A stretch of DNA of 10,261 bases, from the NCBI GenBank assembly GCA_017402895.1, contig JAFPLG010000145.1, positions 1 to 10,261 on the forward strand, read 5' to 3'. Made by a program: the position numbers and the translations under genes. Below, in pieces: positions 4,844 to 10,261 of this stretch (positions are counted from its first letter, which is position 1; every line of letters starts with the position of its first letter). The notes under the pieces were generated by a model. The model did no database searches. It saw nothing but the letters and a program-made list of their open reading frames with translations, and was not told the origin of the DNA. The DNA comes from Paludibacteraceae bacterium. Its GTDB lineage: Bacteria > Bacteroidota > Bacteroidia > Bacteroidales > Paludibacteraceae.

Positions 4844-7783
4844 ATGAAGAAAATCTTTTCTCTTCTCGCTGCTGTGCTTTTCGCCGGCGCAATGATGGCT
4901 GACTCGTACACGATTGAGTTCAAGGACAACGGTACGTCATCTGATGGTACTTCTAGCATGACCAGCACGACTGTTGCTGATTACATCGCTACGGGTGCTG
5001 AGTACGTTTCTGCTATTGAAGCTACGGGTAAAGTTTACAATGCTCAGACCGGTTACGGTTTGAAATTTGGTAACAGCTCGAATCCTGGTGCAGTAACGCT
5101 GACGCTGGCTACTCCGGTTAAGCCGACCTCTATCGTCATGAACGCTTCTCAGTGGGGAAACACTGAAGGTTCGGGTCTTCTGCAAGACTCTACGATCGAC
5201 ATGACGGCCGGTGGTGGTAAGGGTAGTTTCAATGACTACACCTATGCTTATGACGGCAACACCGAGATTACTACTATTGTAGTAGGAACCAAGACAAAAC
5301 GTGGTTTCGTTAAGTCGGTTACCGTTTACTACGAGGGTGGTGTGACTCCTCCTGTAACGCTGACTGAGCCGGCTGCTGCTCCTGCCGCACCGACTTATCC
5401 GGCTAACCAAGTAAAGGCTGTTTACTCCGCTACTTACAATGCTGACTGTGGTTTCGGCGAGTGGGGTTCCGGTACTGCTTACACCCAAGAGACTGTTGGT
5501 AAGAAGTATGTGACCACCAACTTGGGTTACTTTGGTCTTGAGTTTGCTGAGCACCTGAACTGCGCTAAGATGGAGAAACTCCACTTGGACGTATGGGTTG
5601 CTGCTGACGCTTCGATTCGCATCGTTCCTATTTGGGGTGGCGCTGAGCAAGGTATCGTTAAGAATCTCGTTGGCCAACAATGGAATGCTGTTGAGATCGC
5701 TCTGACTGAGTTCGACCAAGTTACCAACTGGACGGATGTTTATCAGATCAAGATTGACAATGCTGCAAACTTGACTTTCTGGCTGAACAATGTTTACTTC
5801 TACACCACAGTAGCTCCTGATGCTGATACTCAGGCTCCGACGGCTGTTTCTGCTTCGTTGGTTTCTGCTTCGTACTTCAGTGCAAAGATTTCGGCTACTG
5901 CTACCGACAACTCGGATGCTGTTATCTTCGTTGTTAAGGACGGTGAGAATGAACTGGCTACTGCTCCTGCTGTTTCCGGCGTTGCTAAAGAGATCACCGT
6001 TAACGGTCTGCTCCCGAACACGGCTTATAACTTCTCTGTTATCGCTAAGGACGAGGCTGGTAACGCTGCTGCTCCGGTAGCTGTTGCTGCTACGACTCTG
6101 GCTGCTCCTGCTCCTGCAACGGCTCCGACCTATGCTGCTGATAAGGTATTGGCTATCTTTGCTGATGCTTATGACAATAAACTGACTGAGATTCAAAATT
6201 GGTATGCAGGTCCTGCTATTTCTGAAGGTAACCTGACTGCTACAAGCAAGGCACTCTGCCTTGAGCCGAATACCACCGGTGGTAGCTGCTTCGGTTTGGC
6301 TTTCGCAGCCGTTGATGCTTCTGCATACGATGCTCTCGAAATGGATGTATATGCAACTACTGAGGGTTCTGTTCTGAAGACCCAGGCTATCGGTATTGGC
6401 GAGGCTCAAACATTCAACCTTGTAGCAGGTCAATGGAACCACATTGTTCTGAATATCAAGGGCAACACGAAGGCTGACCTCCAACAAGTAGGTTTCTATG
6501 ACTGCCACAATCTCACGGGAGTTGTCTTCATCCAGAACGTACTCTTCGTTGACAACGACGCTCCTGTAACTCCGCAATACGAAGTTGCTGAGGCTATCGC
6601 AGCTGGTTTGACAGACGACGATGAGATTATGGTTCGTGGTATCATTACCAAGATGGAGTTCAAGGGTAAGAACTTTGCTAAATACGGTTCTGTAAACATC
6701 TATGTGAAGGACGCTACCGGCGCAGAGGGTGAGTTCGAGTTCTTCAACTGCTACTCGCTCGAGGCTGACACCTTCAAGGCTTCTGTTCCTGCTTACGATG
6801 CAACCAGCACCGCTTGGGCAGAATTTAAGGAAGTATCTGACGGAAACGGTGTTGCAGTTCACGTAGGTGACACGGTTATCGCTTTCGGTAAGTACAAACT
6901 GTACAATACTACTTATGAGCTCAACACAGGTTGCTACCTCGTTGACATTAAGCATGCCGCTGAGACTCCGGTTGAGGGTGATACGATTGACGTCGCTATC
7001 AGCGCCATCACTACTCCGGGTGCGCTCGTATGGACTGACGCTGTTGCTAGCGCAGGTTGGTGGCAGATCATGGGTGAGACCGAGGACTATGAATTCTCGC
7101 TCTCCAATGTATCGACTACTGAGACCGCTGGTGTTTATACGATTGATGACCTCGATCCGGACTATTCGTACATTACCGTTATGACGGCTACCGATACCAC
7201 CGACGTTACTTTCGTTGATGGTTCTGTAACTGTTGCAGTAGCTAATGATGGTACCGTAACAATTGTTGGTGATCTCGTAGGCGACGATGGTAACGTATAT
7301 CACTTCGACCTCACCTATGCTGATCCGAAGGCAGAGAGAGTTGCTAATGTAACCATCTCTAACGGTACCCTCTATGACGGATATGCTTCAGATGGTCTCT
7401 ACGTTGTATATGGTACAGCAGATGATAATACCGCATATGTTCAACTCGCTATCTGGGCAGAGGAAGGCTTCGATGGTGACTTCACCGAGGAAGACTTAGA
7501 AATCCAATACGTCGGCTCTGGTGTACAGGACGCTGATGGAAGCCATAGTATCTTCTCTGCTGTTATCAATGTATTGCCGGGCGATGCAGAAGGCGTTTAT
7601 AGCATCACTGCTGACCTGCTCTGCTACAATAACACCCTCTACAAGGTATCCATGAGCATTGGTAAAACCGAGGGCTTTGAGAATGTAGACGCTGCTGTTA
7701 AGGCGATCAAGCGTCTCGTCAACGGTAACGTTGTTATCGAGAAGGCTGGTAAGAAGTACAATGTAAATGGTGCTGAGCTCTAA
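4844..7783 (+). CDS. Large secreted multidomain protein: duplicated beta-sandwich domains, FN3-like, OB-fold-like and C-terminal tail
   Basis: A 979-residue exported protein of unknown function. The start follows a strong promoter and AT-rich leader, and a signal peptide is clear (MKKIFSLLAAVLFAGAMMA, cleaved near residue 19). Modules in order: N-terminal beta domain (20-165), with YTIEFKDNGTSSDG and KSVTVYYEGG; Ala/Pro linker (175-185); carbohydrate-binding-like beta-sandwich copy A (186-322); fibronectin type III-like domain (about 327-418), with GLLPNTAYNFSVIAKDEAGN; a second Ala/Pro linker (419-431); copy B (433-571); OB-fold-like domain (about 578-704), with VAEAIAAG, VRGIITKMEFKG and NIYVKDATG; two related acidic domains (about 711-829 and 830-942); and a tail (951-979) with NGNVVIEKAGKKYNVNGAEL, a form common at the end of secreted Bacteroidales proteins. 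No catalytic motif is evident, so a binding, adhesive or surface-layer role is more likely than an enzyme, but this is inference. Codon use is strongly biased, with GCT, GGT, GTT and GAC favoured and TTA, CTA and TCA absent from codons 33 to 848. Confidence 0.85.
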   Translation: MKKIFSLLAAVLFAGAMMADSYTIEFKDNGTSSDGTSSMTSTTVADYIATGAEYVSAIEATGKVYNAQTGYGLKFGNSSNPGAVTLTLATPVKPTSIVMNASQWGNTEGSGLLQDSTIDMTAGGGKGSFNDYTYAYDGNTEITTIVVGTKTKRGFVKSVTVYYEGGVTPPVTLTEPAAAPAAPTYPANQVKAVYSATYNADCGFGEWGSGTAYTQETVGKKYVTTNLGYFGLEFAEHLNCAKMEKLHLDVWVAADASIRIVPIWGGAEQGIVKNLVGQQWNAVEIALTEFDQVTNWTDVYQIKIDNAANLTFWLNNVYFYTTVAPDADTQAPTAVSASLVSASYFSAKISATATDNSDAVIFVVKDGENELATAPAVSGVAKEITVNGLLPNTAYNFSVIAKDEAGNAAAPVAVAATTLAAPAPATAPTYAADKVLAIFADAYDNKLTEIQNWYAGPAISEGNLTATSKALCLEPNTTGGSCFGLAFAAVDASAYDALEMDVYATTEGSVLKTQAIGIGEAQTFNLVAGQWNHIVLNIKGNTKADLQQVGFYDCHNLTGVVFIQNVLFVDNDAPVTPQYEVAEAIAAGLTDDDEIMVRGIITKMEFKGKNFAKYGSVNIYVKDATGAEGEFEFFNCYSLEADTFKASVPAYDATSTAWAEFKEVSDGNGVAVHVGDTVIAFGKYKLYNTTYELNTGCYLVDIKHAAETPVEGDTIDVAISAITTPGALVWTDAVASAGWWQIMGETEDYEFSLSNVSTTETAGVYTIDDLDPDYSYITVMTATDTTDVTFVDGSVTVAVANDGTVTIVGDLVGDDGNVYHFDLTYADPKAERVANVTISNGTLYDGYASDGLYVVYGTADDNTAYVQLAIWAEEGFDGDFTEEDLEIQYVGSGVQDADGSHSIFSAVINVLPGDAEGVYSITADLLCYNNTLYKVSMSIGKTEGFENVDAAVKAIKRLVNGNVVIEKAGKKYNVNGAEL
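5366..5812 (+). repeat. Domain repeat copy A inside the 979-aa protein (residues 175-323)
   Basis: First copy of a protein-level duplication. Shared landmarks with copy B, in order: an Ala/Pro linker ending in PTYPANQVKAVYSATYN, then GYFGLEFAEHLNCAKMEKLH, LDVWVAAD, the LVGQQWNAVEIAL strand, and a final QIKIDNAANLTFWLNNVYFY. The pattern resembles Bacteroidota beta-sandwich domains often found in carbohydrate-binding contexts. The repeat is divergent, so it is visible in protein rather than DNA. Confidence 0.6.
6101..6556 (+). repeat. Domain repeat copy B inside the 979-aa protein (residues 420-571)
   Basis: Second copy of the duplicated beta-sandwich domain. The landmarks matching copy A are APTYAADKVLAIFADAYD, SCFGLAFAAVDASAYDALEM, DVYATTEG, LVAGQWNHIVLNI and QVGFYDCHNLTGVVFIQNVL. 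The two copies are separated by the FN3-like domain, so linker plus domain was probably duplicated as a unit. Confidence 0.6.
6971..7330 (+). repeat. Acidic C-terminal domain, copy 1 (residues 710-829)
   Basis: First of two adjacent, distantly related domains. The common pattern is ASxGxxxxxGxxxD...(F/V)xL, then a segment in which the chain builds to TIDDLDPDYSYI, and a final pair of strands ending YHFDLTYA. Here the landmarks are VASAGWWQIMGETEDYEFSL, GSVTVAVANDGTVTIVGDLV and NVYHFDLTY. Asp and Glu are abundant. Confidence 0.45.
7331..7669 (+). repeat. Acidic C-terminal domain, copy 2 (residues 830-942)
   Basis: Second related domain: YASDGLYVVYGTADDNTAYV and QLAIWAEEGFDGDFTEEDLE, then FSAVINVLPGDAEGVYSITA and TLYKVSMSIG, aligning in order with copy 1. 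Similarity is modest and would need a profile comparison to confirm. The terminal tail follows directly. Confidence 0.42.
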
Positions 7784-7797
7784 GCTTTGAACCGAGA

Positions 7798-7814
7798 TCG
7801 GACAAATAGTCCGA
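7798..7814 (+). other. Small 3' UTR hairpin after the 979-aa gene
   Basis: A perfect 6-bp stem, TCGGAC-AAATA-GTCCGA, begins 14 bp after the stop codon. It has no following T tract, so it is unlikely to terminate transcription alone. It could protect the mRNA 3' end or work with the larger stem-loop immediately downstream. Confidence 0.5.
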
Positions 7815-7820
7815 GTCAAT

Positions 7821-7861
7821 AAGAAAGGGTTGCCTGACGCGAGTTGGGCAACTCCTTTCTT
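7821..7861 (+). terminator. Stem-loop terminator after the 979-aa gene
   Basis: The left arm AAGAAAGGGTTGCC (7821-7834) pairs along its full 14 bp with GGCAAC (7847-7852) and CCTTTCTT (7854-7861), leaving a single bulged T at 7853 and a 12-nt loop. The right arm ends in a pyrimidine-rich, T-rich run pairing with an A-rich left arm, as expected of an intrinsic terminator. The helicase gene begins 32 bp downstream. Confidence 0.75.
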
Positions 7862-7892
7862 CTAAAAAACCGAAAAAAGAATATACAAACAA

Positions 7893-10202
7893 ATGGAGTG
7901 GTTGGCAGGATTGAATGAGTCGCAACGCGCGGCTGTGGAATACAACGACGGACCTGAACTGGTGATTGCCGGAGCGGGTTCGGGCAAGACACGTGTGCTG
8001 ACGTATAAGATTGCCTATCTGTTGGAACAAGGAGTTCCTGCTAATCATATCTTGGCGCTGACTTTTACCAACAAGGCGGCGCGTGAGATGAAGGAACGCA
8101 TCACTCGTCTGCTGGACAACCATGGAAAGATGGCTGATGCCCGCTACCTATGGATGGGAACATTCCATTCGATATGCAGCCGTATTCTTCGTCAGGAGGC
8201 CGAGCGGCTTGGGTTTACGCGTGACTTCACCATCTACGATACGCAGGACCAGAAGTCGGTATTGCGAATGATCATCAAGGAAATGGGGCTGGACGAAAAG
8301 GTCTATAAGCCCAATTCGGTGCAGGCCCGTATTTCGGCCGTAAAGAATGCGTATGTGCGAGAGGGTAGCATGCAGTGGGCGCAATGGGAGAAAGACTGCC
8401 GCCAGGAGCGCCTGTACGACATGACGAATATCTATCGGCAGTACCAGTTGCGACTGCAGGCTGCGAATGCGATGGATTTTGATGATCTGCTGGTGAATCT
8501 ATGCGTGCTCTTTGAACGCGAACCCGATACGCTGCGTTACTATCAGGATATTTTTCAGTATGTGCTGGTAGATGAGTATCAGGATACGAACTATGTGCAG
8601 TATTTGCTCGTCAAGCAGTTGGCGGCTCCGCAAAACAAGATATGCGTCGTGGGTGACGATGCGCAGTCGATCTATTCGTTCCGCGGTGCGGATATACGCA
8701 ATATACTTAGTTTCCAGCAAACTTACAGCGATGCACGATTGTTTAAACTTGAGCAAAACTACCGCTCGACGCAGACTATCGTCAAGGCAGCCAATTCGCT
8801 TATCCACCATAACCAGAACCAGATATTCAAGGAGGTCTTCTCGCGCAAGGAGGAGGGCGACAGCATCCACTTGACCAACTATATGTCCGACCGCGAAGAG
8901 GCTATCGGCGTTGCGAAGGGGATACAGGGCGAAAGGCTAAAGGGCAAAGGCAAGGGGCTGAGCTATAATGATATAGCCGTGCTATACCGAACCAACGCAC
9001 AGTCGCGTCCGATAGAGAATGAACTCAGGAAATTAGGTATCCCGTATCGTATCTATGGTGGAACGTCGTTCTACCAACGTAAGGAGGTAAAGGATGCCAT
9101 CGCGTATTTCCGGTTGGCTATCAATCCAAAGGATAACGAAGCCCTCGTGCGCGTAATCAATTATCCCGCGCGCGGTATAGGAGATGTGACGCTTCGTAAG
9201 ATATCGGAGCATGCGATTACGAGCGAACGGAGCATGCTGGAGGTAGTGCAGGCTCCGGAAGAGACGGGACTGGCAGTCAGCACAGGAACGGCCAATAAGT
9301 TGAAAGCCTTTGGCGAACTAATGACTCGTCTGCATGAGTCGGCCGATACGATGAATGCTTATGAGTTTGCCGAGATGGTGATGCAGCAGAGCGGTGTGCG
9401 AACGGCCGCTATGATGGATCGTACGCCGGAGGGTATAGATCGTGCAGAGAACCTGGATGAGTTGCTCAACGGTATCCATGAACTGGTGGATCGCCGCGCA
9501 GAAGAGGGCATTGACTTCACGCCGATACATGACTTTATGGCCGAAGTGGCCCTGCTAACCGACCAAGACCAGAACCTAACGGATGAGACGGCTCGTGTGA
9601 CGCTGATGACCGTTCATGCAGCCAAAGGACTGGAGTTTCCGATTGTATATATCGTAGGATTGGAAGAAAACCTATTCCCCAGCCAGATGTGTACCCGTCC
9701 GAGCGAGATAGAAGAAGAGCGTCGTTTGCTGTACGTAGCACTGACCCGTGCGATGAGTTGTTGCTATATGAGTTATGCCCAGCAGCGATTTCGAAACGGA
9801 CAGGTGCAGTTCTCGTCTCCTTCGCGCTTCTTGAATGACATAGACCATCAGTTTATGGCGAAGCATCAGGGTTATGGTGCTGCGCCGGCGTATGCACGTT
9901 CGGCAAGGCCGATGTGGCGCCAGAGTGATATGTGGAATACGCAGGTATCGCACCCCGCACCACCTGTGCTTCCATCGATCAAACCGGAGAAAATGACCAA
10001 GGTGGCAGCGACTGCGGCGCCGCAGACCGGGGATAGTGAATGGACGGCCGGTACGCGTGTTCGCCATGCCGTGTTCGGCGAAGGAACGGTACAGCGCACC
10101 TATTTGGATGAGATGACCGGTAATCAGAAGATAGAAATTCTATTCGACAAGTCCGGCCAGAAGACCCTACTGCTGACCTACGCTAAACTGGAGCGAATCT
10201 GA
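7893..10202 (+). CDS. uvrD: UvrD/PcrA-family 3'-5' DNA helicase
   Basis: A 769-residue superfamily 1A helicase that unwinds DNA using ATP, acting in nucleotide excision repair, replication-fork maintenance and removal of stalled protein complexes. All motifs are present: Q motif LNESQRAAV (7-15), Walker A AGAGSGKT (26-33), motif Ia ALTFTNKAAREMKER (55-69), Walker B VLVDEYQDT (224-232), motif III VVGDDAQSIYSFRGAD (252-267), motif IV LEQNYRS (286-292), motif V TVHAAKGLEFPIVYIVGLEE (573-592) and motif VI EEERRLLYVALTRAM (607-621). Residues 650-715 form a low-complexity linker, and 718-769 a Tudor-like domain (GTRVRHAVFGEGTVQ), which in PcrA/UvrD contacts RNA polymerase. It is UvrD/PcrA rather than Rep because of this C-terminal domain; pcrA would be an equally good name. 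The ATG at 7893 is placed by the family N-terminus and an A-rich leader. No consensus promoter is visible upstream. Confidence 0.96.
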   Translation: MEWLAGLNESQRAAVEYNDGPELVIAGAGSGKTRVLTYKIAYLLEQGVPANHILALTFTNKAAREMKERITRLLDNHGKMADARYLWMGTFHSICSRILRQEAERLGFTRDFTIYDTQDQKSVLRMIIKEMGLDEKVYKPNSVQARISAVKNAYVREGSMQWAQWEKDCRQERLYDMTNIYRQYQLRLQAANAMDFDDLLVNLCVLFEREPDTLRYYQDIFQYVLVDEYQDTNYVQYLLVKQLAAPQNKICVVGDDAQSIYSFRGADIRNILSFQQTYSDARLFKLEQNYRSTQTIVKAANSLIHHNQNQIFKEVFSRKEEGDSIHLTNYMSDREEAIGVAKGIQGERLKGKGKGLSYNDIAVLYRTNAQSRPIENELRKLGIPYRIYGGTSFYQRKEVKDAIAYFRLAINPKDNEALVRVINYPARGIGDVTLRKISEHAITSERSMLEVVQAPEETGLAVSTGTANKLKAFGELMTRLHESADTMNAYEFAEMVMQQSGVRTAAMMDRTPEGIDRAENLDELLNGIHELVDRRAEEGIDFTPIHDFMAEVALLTDQDQNLTDETARVTLMTVHAAKGLEFPIVYIVGLEENLFPSQMCTRPSEIEEERRLLYVALTRAMSCCYMSYAQQRFRNGQVQFSSPSRFLNDIDHQFMAKHQGYGAAPAYARSARPMWRQSDMWNTQVSHPAPPVLPSIKPEKMTKVAATAAPQTGDSEWTAGTRVRHAVFGEGTVQRTYLDEMTGNQKIEILFDKSGQKTLLLTYAKLERI

Positions 10203-10261
10203 TTATCGGTAGATATAATATCCGGCAATGCCGGCAAGAACGATCAGTAGAATCGGGTGGC
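10203..10261 (-). CDS. C-terminal end of a probable membrane protein gene (partial)
   Basis: On the minus strand, one frame is open from the window edge to a TAA stop at 10205-10203 and encodes HPILLIVLAGIAGYYIYR. This is a hydrophobic stretch ending in Tyr/Arg, as in a C-terminal membrane anchor. The stop lies immediately next to the helicase TGA, so the two genes converge with no gap. Only 18 residues are available, so neither the gene nor its family can be confirmed. Confidence 0.4.
   Translation of the reverse strand, partial: HPILLIVLAGIAGYYIYR

Noticed and set aside
4937..7303. A 788-codon open frame on the minus strand inside the 979-aa gene
   Set aside because: Its codons are exact reverse complements of the sense codons, so it stays open only because the real gene avoids TTA, CTA and TCA. 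The translation is low-complexity (Ser, Arg, Asn, Val), with no signal, domain or promoter.
10222..10234. Inverted repeat CCGGCA-A-TGCCGG after the helicase gene as a terminator
   Set aside because: The arms allow only a very short stem with a tight loop, no T tract follows on either strand, and it lies within the probable membrane-protein coding sequence.
1..10261. Mobile element, CRISPR array, tRNA or rRNA genes
   Set aside because: No transposase or integrase frame, terminal repeats, regularly spaced direct repeats, or tRNA/rRNA-like sequence was seen on reading through.

Overview
The window looks like chromosomal DNA of a Bacteroidota bacterium, most likely of the order Bacteroidales. 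Three things point there. Both clear promoters have the Bacteroidota form, a TTTG box and a TAnnTTTG box separated by exactly 20 bp. The start codons follow A-rich leaders without a Shine-Dalgarno sequence. Two large secreted proteins have the multidomain make-up and short C-terminal tails common in that order. Base composition is near half G+C, and no transposase, integrase, phage gene, CRISPR array, tRNA or rRNA gene is visible.

Left part (1-2624, plus strand): a tightly packed run made of the 3' part of glutaminyl-tRNA synthetase (glnS), then after 2 bp a small stand-alone PD-(D/E)XK nuclease-fold protein resembling the N-terminal domain of type I restriction HsdR subunits, then, with a 22-bp overlap, a PhoH-family ATPase. 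Spacing indicates one transcript with translational coupling. The phoH 3' end runs 35 bp into the 3' end of the next, oppositely oriented gene.

Middle part (2590-7783): two large genes for secreted proteins transcribed away from each other, 2590-4608 on the minus strand (672 aa) and 4844-7783 on the plus strand (979 aa). Both begin with a signal peptide, consist of beta-sandwich and OB-fold-like modules, and end with a short conserved-looking tail. The 235-bp gap between them holds two near-consensus promoters arranged back to back. An 18-bp inverted repeat lies almost exactly midway between the two -33 boxes, a good candidate for a shared operator. The 979-aa gene has strongly biased codon use, suggesting high expression, and contains two internal domain duplications. 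This pair is the least understood part of the window; I cannot assign a biochemical function to either protein.

Right part (7784-10261): a hairpin and a strong terminator-like stem-loop follow the 979-aa gene. Then comes a complete UvrD/PcrA-family superfamily 1 DNA helicase (769 aa) with a C-terminal Tudor-like domain. The last 59 bp carry what appears to be the C-terminal membrane segment of another minus-strand gene, converging directly on the helicase stop codon.

Overall, core information-processing genes (tRNA charging, RNA-linked PhoH ATPase, DNA-repair helicase) flank a divergently transcribed pair of cell-surface or secreted proteins.
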